Part shown: one piece after another, positions 34,765 to 44,126 of the stretch | Layout: every line of letters begins with the position of its first letter | Position numbering within the stretch: position 1 is the first letter of the stretch | Assembly (NCBI GenBank): GCA_019359075.1 | Contig: JAHHIB010000020.1 | Span: 1-64,000 of the forward strand | Length of the DNA: 64,000 nt | Reading direction: 5' to 3' | Source: Kalymmatonema hyalinum WJT4-NPBG1 | GTDB taxonomy: Bacteria > Cyanobacteriota > Cyanobacteriia > Cyanobacteriales > Nostocaceae | Notes under the pieces: model-generated | What the model was told of the DNA's origin: nothing | Seen by the model: only the letters and a program-made list of their open reading frames with translations | Database searches by the model: none | Made by a program: the position numbers and the translations under genes

Positions 34765-35164
34765 TTCTTAGAACAGTTGAGTTGGTCTTAACCCAATTCG
34801 GTATCCCTAGTAAGCGAATGACTATTAGTCAATGACTAAAACTGAAATCGGCTCTTTGTAAGTAGTGAACTATACGCTTGATTGTTATTATAAGTCCCTC
34901 TAAAGAATTTCTTGTAGATTCTCCTGAAGACAGAGTATAGCAGCTACCAAAGTAAATAATATGAATGTGTACAGAGTTCGGAATGTAAATACAGGATTTA
35001 AAAGATGCGATCGCAGCCTACAAAAAACAGTCTTAAATTGTAGTTAAAGAGACAGTTAGCCTGTAATTAAGTCTATGGTGAAAGGGGACATCCTTCTACA
35101 TATCACTCAAAAATACAGACCGACTGAAATTTGAGTGTATATAGCCTTTTACCACTATAAATGC

Positions 35165-35398
35165 TCAGCTGGCTTTTTTCGGTCGTTCAATTAGGGTTTC
35201 ATTTGCATCAATTACAATTACTTTCCCAGCATAGTTGTGGTAATGTAATTGCTTTTTACCCGGCAGATTGAAGACTCCTGAGAGAACTAAAGCAGTCTCT
35301 AATTTTAGGGTTATAAAACAGACATTTGAATCACGCACTTCCCAATTTTGAACAAGGTGGAAGTATGTGTGGTACTCTCGTACCTTACTCCAGGTTAA
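35165..35398 (-). pseudogene. IS5-family transposase remnant
   Basis: Seventy-odd codons in one frame: VREYHTYFHLVQNWEV, LETALVLSGVFNLPGKKQL, then VIVIDANETLIERPKKAS and TGA. The pattern REY-TYFHI, then F-LPGKK, then the first catalytic Asp in VxxDxxETPIERPKKK, is typical of IS5-group (DDE) transposases. The remainder of the catalytic domain is missing, and a stop precedes the fragment. No terminal inverted repeats were recognised. Confidence 0.75.
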
Positions 35399-35567
35399 TC
35401 ACAACTGAATATTTGATACTTAATTGATTAGGTTTACCTGATTTCTTCTTTTTGTGTTCTACCTGCTCCCGCACCATACTTACCATGTGGCAAAACCTTT
35501 CCTTGTAAATGCCACAGAGTATGCCTGAAATTTTCGCACTTTGAGATATTTGTACTGCTTGTAGGTC

Positions 35568-37127
35568 ATGGGCTATACCCAGACTGACCTACTCTTTTTA
35601 CCTGATTATCCACTTATTTCCACTTATTTAAGAAGTCTCATGGTTAACTTACTAAAGCCCCCCAGTGTTTCAAGTTCTCGCCTCGGTACTATAACTGGTT
35701 TGTGGAGGGAACAATCTCCTTACGACAGGAGGGCGCTTAATACTGGTATCGTCCATTTCGGCCCGGGTCGTTTTTTTAGGGGTCACCTCGCCTACATAAT
35801 ACATAACTATCTTGCACAGAAGGGGTCCCAAGAGCAGAGATGGGGGATTTGTGGGGTTAGCCTCAAGAGCCAAGGCACCATTACTAAATTGAAACCGCAG
35901 AGATTCCTTTACACTTTGACCAAACACTCGAGTTGCGCTAAAAATCGTGAGGAAGCGGAAGTTATAGGTTCTATCAGGGAAATCGTTAATGGTAGAGAGA
36001 AGTGCGACTATGTGCTTGAAAAGATGACGTCTCCCTCTGTGCATCTCGTGACTCTTACAATTACTCAAGGAGGCTACCATCTAGACAAGAGTTTTAATCT
36101 CGACACAGCGAATGAAGACATCGCGCACGATCTGCGAAATCCTTCCACTCCAACAACTGCAATTGGCTTTATAGTAGAGGCGCTACGCCGACGACGCGAT
36201 TGCGGAATGACCCCCTTCACCACGCTTTCTTGCGACAACCTTCCAAGAAACGGGGAGATCCTGCGAAAAGCAGTGCTAGCTTACGCTGACCTGATTGAGC
36301 CTCAGCTTGCAGAATACATCAGGGATAACGCGAGGTTTCCTAATACGGTTGTAGACAGGATTGTGCCTCAAGAGCAAGAATCCGACTATAACTACCCCAG
36401 CCGACTGTTGCAGGTTCGCGATCGCGGACCCATTGTTACGGAGCCATTTTGGCAGTTTGTCGTGGAAGACAACTTCACAGGCGATCGACCCAAGTGGGAA
36501 GATGCGGGGGTCATTATGACTAGCGACATCACTCCCTTTCTGTATATGAAGTCGAGATTCTTGAATGCAGTACACTCCTTCATAGCCTGTTTAGCTGTAA
36601 GAGCAGGTATAAAGTATATGCATGAGGCGATCAGGCTACCGGAATTCCACTTGTTTACTCGGCTTCTCATGGACGATATCGCAGCAGCAACACCAGTGCC
36701 TCGCGAGATGTGTGAACAATATATGAAGCAAGTGTTACTAAGGCTGAGTAACGAAGATCTTCCCGATACTACTGAGAGAATCTCTTCAGAAACAGCCAGG
36801 AAAGTAGGCAAGTATATATTTCCGATACTTCAGGATGCTTATAGCCGAAAGGTCAGCATGAAGCGGATTATACTTCCCGTTGCGGCGTGGCTTCTTGCAG
36901 TCAGAGAGGGGGCGTGCGAGTCTGGTCAGCCCTATCATGCCAAGGATACCCAAAGCGCAATTACAGCGATTCAAGAAGGCGCGGTGATTAGCGGCATTCT
37001 GGGATTGGAAAATTGCGAACAGACAGAGGTCGTAGATAATGAATGCCACCAAGCTTTGCGAGATCTTCAGACCCACGGACTATTGACTACACTTAAGAAT
37101 TATAGTGAGAGAGGTCAATTGAGATGA
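35568..37127 (+). CDS. Mannitol dehydrogenase-family (long-chain polyol) oxidoreductase, copy 1
   Basis: A 519-residue NAD-dependent polyol dehydrogenase: nucleotide-binding region IVHFGPGRFFRGHLAY, LTITQGGYHLD, LSCDNLPRNG, and the catalytic Lys-Asn-His set in KSRFLNAVH near residue 330. Family members oxidise mannitol, arabinitol, sorbitol or uronate-derived acids. An ATG at 35640 would remove 24 residues that are not typical of the family, so the true start may be there. It overlaps the following HAD gene by four bases (ATGA), so the two are co-translated. A second, diverged copy lies at 45235. Confidence 0.88.
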   Translation: MGYTQTDLLFLPDYPLISTYLRSLMVNLLKPPSVSSSRLGTITGLWREQSPYDRRALNTGIVHFGPGRFFRGHLAYIIHNYLAQKGSQEQRWGICGVSLKSQGTITKLKPQRFLYTLTKHSSCAKNREEAEVIGSIREIVNGREKCDYVLEKMTSPSVHLVTLTITQGGYHLDKSFNLDTANEDIAHDLRNPSTPTTAIGFIVEALRRRRDCGMTPFTTLSCDNLPRNGEILRKAVLAYADLIEPQLAEYIRDNARFPNTVVDRIVPQEQESDYNYPSRLLQVRDRGPIVTEPFWQFVVEDNFTGDRPKWEDAGVIMTSDITPFLYMKSRFLNAVHSFIACLAVRAGIKYMHEAIRLPEFHLFTRLLMDDIAAATPVPREMCEQYMKQVLLRLSNEDLPDTTERISSETARKVGKYIFPILQDAYSRKVSMKRIILPVAAWLLAVREGACESGQPYHAKDTQSAITAIQEGAVISGILGLENCEQTEVVDNECHQALRDLQTHGLLTTLKNYSERGQLR

Positions 37128-37870
37128 AACCGCTTCATCAGCATCCTAAGATGGTGCTTTTCGATCATGACGGAACTGTCGTTGATAGTGAAACCATAGC
37201 ACTTGAGAGCGCGTGGAGGCTGACAAGTGAAGTGGCTCGTGAGTTCGCTGGCGCTCAACACTATGAGCTTGATGAGTTTGTTAAAAGCTTCGCAGGGAAA
37301 CCTTACAGGGAAATACTCAAGAAGATCTACGCAGACTCATCAACCACTCTTAATGAGCGCGATATTGACTTTCTTGTGGCTGAAGAAGAAAAGAGAGCGA
37401 TTGAACGGCTTAGTGTACAGGCAAAAGCGACTGAAGGAACGCCTGAAGTGCTGTCTTACCTGCGCGACGACGGATTTGAATATGCACTAGTCAGTAACAG
37501 CAGCTTACAGCGGCTGAGTGCTTGCCTTACTTCTGCTGCCCTGACCGACTATTTCCCAAGTGAGCTGGTATTTAGCGCTCACGACTCTCTCCCCGTTGCC
37601 CGGCCCAAGCCGCTTCCTGACATCTACCTACATGCAGCGAAGTGTCTGGATGCTGAAGTTTCGGATTGCGTGGCAATTGAAGATTCTCTCAGTGGGGTAA
37701 GGTCTGCCGTTGCCGCTGGAATTGGGCAGATTATCGGTTATGTAGGGGGAACTCATATAAGCGAGGATGAACGAACAAGCCGTGCAGATGCTCTTCAGTC
37801 GGCTGGTGCCCAGCAAGTTATCGAGCGGATGCACGATCTTATCGGGATATTGTCAGCAACCCCGGTCTAA
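37124..37870 (+). CDS. HAD-superfamily phosphatase (beta-phosphoglucomutase-like)
   Basis: A 248-residue HAD hydrolase with motif I FDHDGTVVDSE near residue 13, motif II LVSNSS near residue 123, a Lys in PVARPKPLPDIYL, and motif IV VAIEDSLSGVRSAVAAG. The helical cap between motifs I and II matches the beta-phosphoglucomutase/2-deoxyglucose-6-phosphatase group. The ATGA overlap with the upstream polyol dehydrogenase ties their functions: a sugar- or polyol-phosphate phosphatase, for example mannitol-1-phosphatase, is the natural guess. Substrate specificity is not visible. Confidence 0.85.
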   Translation: MKPLHQHPKMVLFDHDGTVVDSETIALESAWRLTSEVAREFAGAQHYELDEFVKSFAGKPYREILKKIYADSSTTLNERDIDFLVAEEEKRAIERLSVQAKATEGTPEVLSYLRDDGFEYALVSNSSLQRLSACLTSAALTDYFPSELVFSAHDSLPVARPKPLPDIYLHAAKCLDAEVSDCVAIEDSLSGVRSAVAAGIGQIIGYVGGTHISEDERTSRADALQSAGAQQVIERMHDLIGILSATPV

Positions 37871-37921
37871 ATAAACTGGGCATAAGGCACTGAGATCTGA
37901 TCGTTTTCAAACCCTCCGCAC

Positions 37922-38401
37922 CTACAACTTCTTGAAGTACCTGGCGATTGGTAACAGTCTGAAACCCATCTTTTCATAGGTATAACGTGCTGGGGCATGA
38001 CCGGGATCACCTCCGGTCTCGACCATAGCAACGGACATCCCAGCAACTTTCATCCAATCAAGAGCGAATTGGGTGAGAGCAGCGCCAATGCCTCGACGTT
38101 GATAGCCTGGATCGACGGCGATCATGTAGATTTCACCCATGCTGCTCTCCAAGTGGAGTTTCACGGCAACAAAGCCCACGGTTGAACCAGAGTCTATCGC
38201 AACCCACACCTTTGTGTCCGCATCAGCACAGACTTCCTCGACAGCCTTTTGCTGGCTTACACGCCAATCGTCGGGATAAAATGCTCGGTACACGTCAAAG
38301 TCCATCGCGTTCTGAATCGAATCAAAGACCGGAGCCCATGCCCGAAGCGAAAGACGAATAACGGCATCAACTTGGCGGGGGTCGTATGGTTCAATTCGCA
38401 T
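37922..38401 (-). CDS. GNAT-family N-acetyltransferase
   Basis: A 159-residue GNAT fold: MRIEPYDPRQVDAVIRLSLRAW at the N terminus, FVAVKLHLESSMGEIYMIAVDP (strands 4-5) and the acetyl-CoA loop YQRRGIGAALTQFAL, followed by GHAPARYTYEKMGF. It is convergent with the HAD gene and stands alone between the two parts of the polyol island. The acceptor substrate is unknown; resistance or metabolite acetylation are both common for the family. Confidence 0.85.
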   Translation of the reverse strand: MRIEPYDPRQVDAVIRLSLRAWAPVFDSIQNAMDFDVYRAFYPDDWRVSQQKAVEEVCADADTKVWVAIDSGSTVGFVAVKLHLESSMGEIYMIAVDPGYQRRGIGAALTQFALDWMKVAGMSVAMVETGGDPGHAPARYTYEKMGFRLLPIARYFKKL

Positions 38402-38549
38402 TTCGGTATGGACTCCAGAAGACGACGGAGGCTCTTAGGCAATCAAGCAGCCGAACAATTTATTCTAACGTGAGTTCGGGATAAGAAGGGGTGGAATAGA
38501 TACAGTTGAACGTTCTTAGCAGCAACAATGATCAGCAACGCCTGAAAAA

Positions 38550-39542
38550 TCAGATTTTATCAAGAATAGCTTGGGCGACAACTTCGTCGGTGATCAGTCC
38601 CGTGATCAACTTGCCATGCAGAGCCGCCAAAATTGACTCCACCTTTTTCACCCCTCCTGCAATACCGATAATCAGCCGTTGAGCTGTTTGTTCGAGCGGG
38701 ACACCGGCAACTCGGCTGTTAGTTGCACCTTGAATCAAGACTCCTTGACGATCGTATGCCCAACCTGCAATCTCGCCAACTGCACCCAGTTCAATTAATT
38801 GGGTCACTTCATCGTCATTAATGAACCCGTCTTGGTGTAACGGTGCATTCCAGCCAATTTGGCTAATACCAACAAAGGTCGCTTTGGCTTGCTCCACAAG
38901 GTTTTTTACGGTGATAAACGATCGCTGGGTCTGCAAGAGTTCTCGTTCTTCAATACTGGTCGCTACGACCGGAGTAGGAACTGGATATACTTGGGAACCA
39001 ACGCGATCGGACAAATGCATCACCACTTCATAACGACCCGCACGCCCATATTGAGACATATTCCCAACTATTGAGACAATCTTATGCTGAGGTTGGTGCA
39101 TGGATGGGATCTGCTCCACCATCGATCGCAAAGTACGACCCGTGGAAAATGCCAGGATTGTTGGAGTTTTAGCAACAAGGTACGTCTCTAAGTGAGTGGC
39201 AGCACATACACCAATTCCGTTGAAGGTATCGCCACTCCCTGCATCGCTTGGAACCACTTCACAAAGCGATAGTTCAAATTTGTCTCTGAGCGATTCAGCT
39301 AGAGCAATACACTCACGCAGGGGATGATCGAGCCGAAATTTGATCAGTTTTTCACTCACCGCTAGTGCGACCAAACGCTGTGCCGCCTGCCGGGACACGT
39401 TCAGCTTTGCGGCAATCTCTTCCTGTGTGTTTCCAGCAATGTAGTAGAGCCAAGCAGCATGAGCTGCCTGGTCTAACTTGCGAGTCCGAAGGGGCAAGCC
39501 AGCTTTGCTGGCATCGCGCCGCTCTAAGAAGGGTTCTCTCAT
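38550..39542 (-). CDS. SorC/DeoR-type sugar-binding transcriptional regulator
   Basis: A 330-residue regulator with an N-terminal helix-turn-helix (NTQEEIAAKLNVSRQAAQRLV, about residues 35-55) and a C-terminal phosphosugar-isomerase-like effector domain (FNGIGVCAATHLETYL, ILAFSTGRTLRSMV, IVGNMSQYGRAG). The frame is open to 39605, but ATG 39542 has AGGTGGAAT before it and is preferred. SorC-family proteins sense phosphorylated sugars or polyols and control linked catabolic operons. Here the targets are probably the SDR and the divergent ABC importer operon; a quasi-palindrome at 40634-40653 is a candidate site. Confidence 0.88.
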   Translation of the reverse strand: MREPFLERRDASKAGLPLRTRKLDQAAHAAWLYYIAGNTQEEIAAKLNVSRQAAQRLVALAVSEKLIKFRLDHPLRECIALAESLRDKFELSLCEVVPSDAGSGDTFNGIGVCAATHLETYLVAKTPTILAFSTGRTLRSMVEQIPSMHQPQHKIVSIVGNMSQYGRAGRYEVVMHLSDRVGSQVYPVPTPVVATSIEERELLQTQRSFITVKNLVEQAKATFVGISQIGWNAPLHQDGFINDDEVTQLIELGAVGEIAGWAYDRQGVLIQGATNSRVAGVPLEQTAQRLIIGIAGGVKKVESILAALHGKLITGLITDEVVAQAILDKI

Positions 39543-39751
39543 ATTCCACCTATGGGAAGTATGCATCCCCAAAAGAGTAGATGGGTTATTTGAGTATCTG
39601 CTCAAAGATGCATTTTTTGCTCAAGTTACTCTGTATAGGTTATCACAATCTACGTTAATGAAAGTGGTCTTAAAAAACTCCGACATAGCAAAACATTGCA
39701 GTACCAATCCTGGGGGCTGACAACATTGCTAACTTGCCGATACCCTTTTCC

Positions 39752-40555
39752 CTATTGCCCGCCAGTAAGCTCCAAATTAAACCCCGTAATGTAGCTTGCC
39801 TCTTCGCTCATGAGAAATGCCACACCGTTGGCAACTTCTTCAAGGCTCCCCAAACGCCGCATCGGTACTGAATTAATCATTTGCTGCTCTACTACTTGAG
39901 GATCGGCATTAAAGTACTGTGATCCTACACCCGCCTGCAATTCGGTCTGCCGCGTCCACATCACACCAGGGCCAATCAGCGCAGGCGAGAGCGCATTCAC
40001 CCGAATGTGGTAGGGAGCTAAGTCTTTCGCTGCTGTTTGAGTTATCCCAATTACGGCAAACTTCGAGGCTGAGTAGGCGATCATATTTGGGGGGCCAACC
40101 ACTCCTGCATAGCTTGCCATGTTGACGATCGCCCCTCCACCCGATTCGCGTAGGTGTTGTGCCGCAGCCTTAAGGACGTGAAAAACTCCGACAACATTGA
40201 TGTCAATGACCTTTTGAAAATCCTCCTCGGGATACTCGTCAGTTTTGGCAAACACTCCTTGATAACCCGCATTGTTGAAAACATAGTCGATCCGCCCAAA
40301 CCGCTCTACAGCACCAGAAAAGGCTTGAGCAACGTCGTTAGGAGCAGTGACATTGCAGCCAAAGGTAGCAACTGGAATTTTGTAGGCTTCCAATTCCTGA
40401 GTAACGTCTGCCATCTTCGCTTCGTTTAAGTCTAGGAGTACTACACCTGCGCCATCTGCGGCAAAACGCTGTGCGGTAGCTCGACCAATATCACCAGCAC
40501 CGCCCGTAATCAGGATCGTTTTACCAGCAAAGTGATAGCTTGCTTTAGCTGTCAT
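39752..40555 (-). CDS. SDR-family polyol/sugar dehydrogenase
   Basis: A 267-residue classical short-chain dehydrogenase: TGGAGDIGRATAQRFA cofactor loop near residue 18, DYVFNNAG, the Ser of VNMASYAG, and YSASKFAV with catalytic Tyr and Lys. An acidic residue at the end of strand 2 (LLDLNEAK) favours NAD over NADP. It is transcribed away from the polyol ABC importer and toward the SorC regulator gene, so it is likely a sorbitol-, xylitol- or galactitol-type dehydrogenase under that regulator. The exact substrate is unassigned. Confidence 0.85.
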   Translation of the reverse strand: MTAKASYHFAGKTILITGGAGDIGRATAQRFAADGAGVVLLDLNEAKMADVTQELEAYKIPVATFGCNVTAPNDVAQAFSGAVERFGRIDYVFNNAGYQGVFAKTDEYPEEDFQKVIDINVVGVFHVLKAAAQHLRESGGGAIVNMASYAGVVGPPNMIAYSASKFAVIGITQTAAKDLAPYHIRVNALSPALIGPGVMWTRQTELQAGVGSQYFNADPQVVEQQMINSVPMRRLGSLEEVANGVAFLMSEEASYITGFNLELTGGQ

Positions 40556-40633
40556 ATCTTCAACTCCTTGTGAATATATGTTGCAAATAGTGTTTAAGTG
40601 TCCAGTATTTAAGGTGAGCTAGTATGATTCAAT

Positions 40634-40653
40634 TATTGGGCAACCGCTCAATA
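40634..40653. promoter_or_regulatory. Candidate operator in the SDR/ABC-importer divergent region
   Basis: TATTGGGC-AACC-GCTCAATA is a quasi-palindrome with 7 of 8 matching arm positions. It lies in the 152-bp gap between the divergent SDR and importer genes, where a SorC-type regulator would be expected to bind. Confidence 0.35.
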
Positions 40654-40707
40654 TTAGAGCATAAAATTAATTTTTTCATGTGATTTTAATACTTAAGGAG
40701 CTGTGCG

Positions 40708-42054
40708 ATGCGTATGCCCCGCTTCGCTAAGATGTTGGTTGCGTTCCTCGCTGGAGTGATCCTGGTGCAACTACTGCACGCGTGTTCGCCGAGTTCGCAA
40801 GCAGCAGGGAAAACAAGACTGACGATCGCCACTGTCAATAACGGCGACATGGTGGTCATGCAAGGGCTTTCCCGCAATTTTGAACAAGCCAACCCAAATA
40901 TTCAGCTGAGGTGGGTTGTCCTGGAAGAAAACGTGTTGCGTCAACGCACCACCACAGACGTTGCTAGCCAGGGCGGACAATTCGATGTCCTGACAATCGG
41001 TTCTTATGAAACGCCGATTTGGGCGAGACGGGATTGGTTAAGACCATTAGATCTACCCGCCAGCTACGACGTGAATGACCTGATAAAACCCATCCGAGAA
41101 GGGCTTTCCAACAACGGCAAACTCTATGCTGTGCCGTTCTATGGGGAGAGTTCGATGCTGTATTACCGAAAAGACTTGTTTGTCCAAGCAGGGATTACGG
41201 TTCCCGAACAGCCAACCTATCCCCAGATCAGAGAATGGGCGAGTAAGGTTCACGATCCAGCGCATGGAGTCTATGGTGTTTGTCTGCGTGGAAAACCGGG
41301 CTGGGGCGAAAACATGGGATTTGTGTCCACATTGGTCAACACGTTTGGCGGACAGTGGTTTGACATGAAGTGGCAACCCACTATAAATACTCCAGCTTGG
41401 AAAGAAGCGATCGCCTTCTACGTCGATCTGCTCAACAAATATGGGCCACCGGGTGCCAGTTCCAATGGATTCAATGAGAATCTGGCGCTATTCTCGACGG
41501 GTAAGTGCGGGATGTGGGTAGACGCAACCGTTGCAGCAGGGCTGTTATCCAATCCAAAAGAATCTCAAGTTTATGACAAAGTTGGCTTTGCCCGTGCGCC
41601 AATTGAGAGATATGCAAACGGCTCGAATTGGCTCTGGGCTTGGGCACTAGCAGTTCCAAAAACCTCAAAATCCCCCGAAGCCGCTCAAAAGTTCGTTGCC
41701 TGGGCAACCTCCAAGGAATACATCCAATTGGTGGCTAACCAAAGTGGTTGGGTTAGTGTACCCCCAGGTACGCGAACTTCCACCTATAAAAATCCCAACT
41801 ATCAAAAAGCCGCACCGTTTGCATCGATTGTGCTGAGGTCGATCCAATCTGCCGATATTAGCCGTCCAGCTGCACAACCAACCCCTTATAAGGGTATTCA
41901 ATATGTGGATATTCCAGAATTTCAGGCGATCGGTTCTTCGGTGGGGCAAACTATGGCAGCAGCACTGACGAATCGCCTTTCAGTCGATCAGGCGTTGCAG
42001 CAATCGCAGAATTCGACTGAACGGTTTATGAAACACACGGGTTATATCGAGTGA
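40708..42054 (+). CDS. Polyol/sugar ABC importer, substrate-binding lipoprotein (SmoE/MtlE type)
   Basis: A 448-residue extracellular solute-binding protein (family 1). The N terminus is a lipoprotein signal with QLLHAC near residue 26. AAGGAG lies eight bases before ATG. TIATVNNGDMVVMQGLSRNFEQ, FDVLTIGSYETPIWA and LYAVPFYGESSMLYYRKDLF fit the polyol-binding SmoE/MtlE subgroup. It heads an importer gene set of binding protein, two permeases and ATPase, followed by a polyol dehydrogenase. A hairpin repeat separates it from the permease genes, so it may be made in excess, as is usual for binding proteins. Confidence 0.9.
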   Translation: MRMPRFAKMLVAFLAGVILVQLLHACSPSSQAAGKTRLTIATVNNGDMVVMQGLSRNFEQANPNIQLRWVVLEENVLRQRTTTDVASQGGQFDVLTIGSYETPIWARRDWLRPLDLPASYDVNDLIKPIREGLSNNGKLYAVPFYGESSMLYYRKDLFVQAGITVPEQPTYPQIREWASKVHDPAHGVYGVCLRGKPGWGENMGFVSTLVNTFGGQWFDMKWQPTINTPAWKEAIAFYVDLLNKYGPPGASSNGFNENLALFSTGKCGMWVDATVAAGLLSNPKESQVYDKVGFARAPIERYANGSNWLWAWALAVPKTSKSPEAAQKFVAWATSKEYIQLVANQSGWVSVPPGTRTSTYKNPNYQKAAPFASIVLRSIQSADISRPAAQPTPYKGIQYVDIPEFQAIGSSVGQTMAAALTNRLSVDQALQQSQNSTERFMKHTGYIE

Positions 42055-42086
42055 AAAGAGGGGCTAGGTTCTGTTTTTAAACCCGG

Positions 42087-42164
42087 AGATCCCCCTAAAT
42101 CCTCCTTAAAAAGGGGGACTTTGACTGAATTCTCCCCCCTTTTTAAGGGGGGCTGGGGGGGATC
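42087..42164. repeat. Hairpin repeat between binding-protein and permease genes
   Basis: AGATCCCCC and GGGGGGATCT flank inner arms CTTAAAAAGGGGGA and TCCCCCCTTTTTAAG. This is a common cyanobacterial palindrome. Its place, directly after the binding-protein stop, suits 3'-end protection or partial termination. Further ATCCAAAATCTAAA words follow at 42222-42250. Confidence 0.75.
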
Positions 42165-42262
42165 TAAATCTGACGGGGAAGGCAAGAAAACACGCCAATG
42201 CTCACCCAGAAAACTTTCACAATCTAAAATCCAAAATCTAAAATCCAAAATTCTATTAGGCT

Positions 42263-43183
42263 ATGTCTTCTTCAGTAGCTGTAAAACATCACCACGAAAC
42301 GCCACCCACCCAGCAACGAACAAAGCGACAGGCATCAACCTTACCCCTGGTTGCGCCTTCTGTGATTGCCTTGCTGCTGTGGATGATTGTGCCTCTGGTG
42401 ATGACGGTATGGTTTTCCTTTCAGCGGTATAACCTGCTTAATCCAGGCGCACGCAAATTCATCGGAATTGAAAACTTCACGTTCATCTTGAGTGATCCAG
42501 CTTTGTGGACTTCGATCGCCATCACAATAATTCTGGTTGTGTCCGTTCTGGTGATCACAATTGGTCTAGGCACACTTCTGGCAATTCTATTTGACCAGGA
42601 CTTTTATGGTCAGGGGATTGCGCGGGTCCTGGCGATTTCTCCGTTTTTCGTCATGCCCACAGTCAGTGCCCTAATCTGGAAGAATATGCTGATGCATCCA
42701 GTGAATGGACTGTTTGCTCAATTTACAAGAGGTTTGGGTTTGGGGGCGATCGATTGGTTTGCAGATTTTCCCCTGCTTGCCATCATTATCATTGTTTCGT
42801 GGGAGTGGCTTCCTTTTGCCCTGCTGATTTTATTGACGGCAATTCAGTCTTTAGATCATGAGCAGATAGAAGCAGCCCGGATGGATGGAGCAAATGCTCT
42901 AGCTTTATTCCGTTTCGTCATGCTACCGCATCTGAGCCGCGCCATTGCCGTAGTCGCCATGATCGAGACGATTTTCTTTTTAACTATCTTTGCAGAAATC
43001 TTTGTCACCACAGGTGGCGGACCCGGAGTGGCAACTACCAACCTTGCCTATTACATCTTCCTGAGAGCTTTGCTGGAATTTGATGTCGGCGGTGCCTCAG
43101 CGGGTGGATTAATCGCGGTAATTCTTGCCAACATCGCGGCAATTTTTCTGATGCGTAGTGTTGCTCGTAATTTGGATACCTAA
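42263..43183 (+). CDS. ABC importer permease 1 (SmoF/MtlF type)
   Basis: A 306-residue inner-membrane permease with six predicted helices and the conserved coupling motif EAARMDGANALALFRFVMLPHL near residue 205, which contacts the ATPase. The first 25 residues are polar. It is followed after two bases by the second permease, so the pair is translationally coupled. Substrate is inferred to be a polyol from the binding protein and adjoining dehydrogenase. Confidence 0.92.
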   Translation: MSSSVAVKHHHETPPTQQRTKRQASTLPLVAPSVIALLLWMIVPLVMTVWFSFQRYNLLNPGARKFIGIENFTFILSDPALWTSIAITIILVVSVLVITIGLGTLLAILFDQDFYGQGIARVLAISPFFVMPTVSALIWKNMLMHPVNGLFAQFTRGLGLGAIDWFADFPLLAIIIIVSWEWLPFALLILLTAIQSLDHEQIEAARMDGANALALFRFVMLPHLSRAIAVVAMIETIFFLTIFAEIFVTTGGGPGVATTNLAYYIFLRALLEFDVGGASAGGLIAVILANIAAIFLMRSVARNLDT

Positions 43184-43185
43184 CA

Positions 43186-44007
43186 ATGGCACAAAAAACT
43201 TCTCGCCGTTGGCTATTTACCTTGCTGGGCTGGTTTGTCGCTTGCAGCTTGTTTTTCCCCATTTTCTGGATGTTTCTCACCAGTTTCAAAACGGAGGTGG
43301 CGGCGGTTGCAACTCCCCCTCAGTTATTTTTCCAGCCGACATTAGAAAATTATGTAGCGATACAAGATCGGGCAAACTATTTCAACTATGCCCTTAACAG
43401 TGTAGCTGTTTCACTCGGATCGACCCTACTCGCGCTGCTGCTTGCCGTACCTGCCGCTTATGCAATGGCGTTTTTCCCAACCAAACGCACTAAGGGCACC
43501 TTGCTGTGGATGCTTTCCACTAGAATGCTGCCACCCGTTGGCGTGCTGGTGCCGATCTACATCTTGTGCCGTAACGCTCGTTTGCTGGATACCCGCATCG
43601 GTTTAATTATTATTTACACCCTGATCAATTTGCCAATTGTTGTCTGGATGATTTACAGCTTTTTCAGGGACGTTCCCAAAGATATTCTGGAAGCCGATCG
43701 CATGGATGGGGCAAACACACAGCAAGAACTCATTCATGTGTTGCTGCCACTATCATCACCTGGAATTGCTTCCACCGCATTGCTTTCGATCATTTTGTCC
43801 TGGAATGAAGCGTTTTGGAGCCTCAACCTAACAACAGCTAATGCCGCTCCTTTAACCGCATTTATTGCCTCATTTTCCAGTCCTCAAGGATTGTTTTGGG
43901 CAAAACTTTCGGCAGCATCAACTCTGGCGATCGCGCCTATCCTCATCTTCGGCTGGTTGAGTCAACGGCAATTAGTCCGGGGTCTGACGTTTGGTGCGGT
44001 GAAATAA
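43186..44007 (+). CDS. ABC importer permease 2 (SmoG/MtlG type)
   Basis: A 273-residue permease of the MalG-like group with six helices and the EAA-type loop LEADRMDGANTQQELIHVLLPL near residue 170. It starts two bases after the stop of permease 1. The segment STRMLPPVGVLVPIY is characteristic of polyol importer second permeases in my recollection. It is 119 bp from the ATPase gene. Confidence 0.92.
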   Translation: MAQKTSRRWLFTLLGWFVACSLFFPIFWMFLTSFKTEVAAVATPPQLFFQPTLENYVAIQDRANYFNYALNSVAVSLGSTLLALLLAVPAAYAMAFFPTKRTKGTLLWMLSTRMLPPVGVLVPIYILCRNARLLDTRIGLIIIYTLINLPIVVWMIYSFFRDVPKDILEADRMDGANTQQELIHVLLPLSSPGIASTALLSIILSWNEAFWSLNLTTANAAPLTAFIASFSSPQGLFWAKLSAASTLAIAPILIFGWLSQRQLVRGLTFGAVK

Positions 44008-44126
44008 GTGGAAGGCAGAGGGCAGATGGCAGATGGCATCCGGGAAGAAAGTTTTTCATCCGTTCTGGTGTAAGCAGTTAATGACGGCTACTTAATCTTT
44101 TTTAAACACATTAACAGAAGTTTATT

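Larger units (their letters stand above)
34341..35164. other. Gene-free stretch with repeats
   Basis: About 820 bp between the methyltransferase fragment and the transposase remnant. It contains the inverted repeat at 34410-34507, the dispersed repeat at 34683-34764 and AT-rich sequence. A short open stretch at about 34585-34675 reads protein-like (PDIWIADKSARVVFHPR) but cannot be assigned. Confidence 0.5.

Noticed and set aside
35568-35639. Extra 24 residues at the start of the first polyol dehydrogenase as a targeting signal
   Set aside because: They lack a signal-peptide pattern, and a later ATG at 35640 fits the family; the longer start is kept only as the outer limit.
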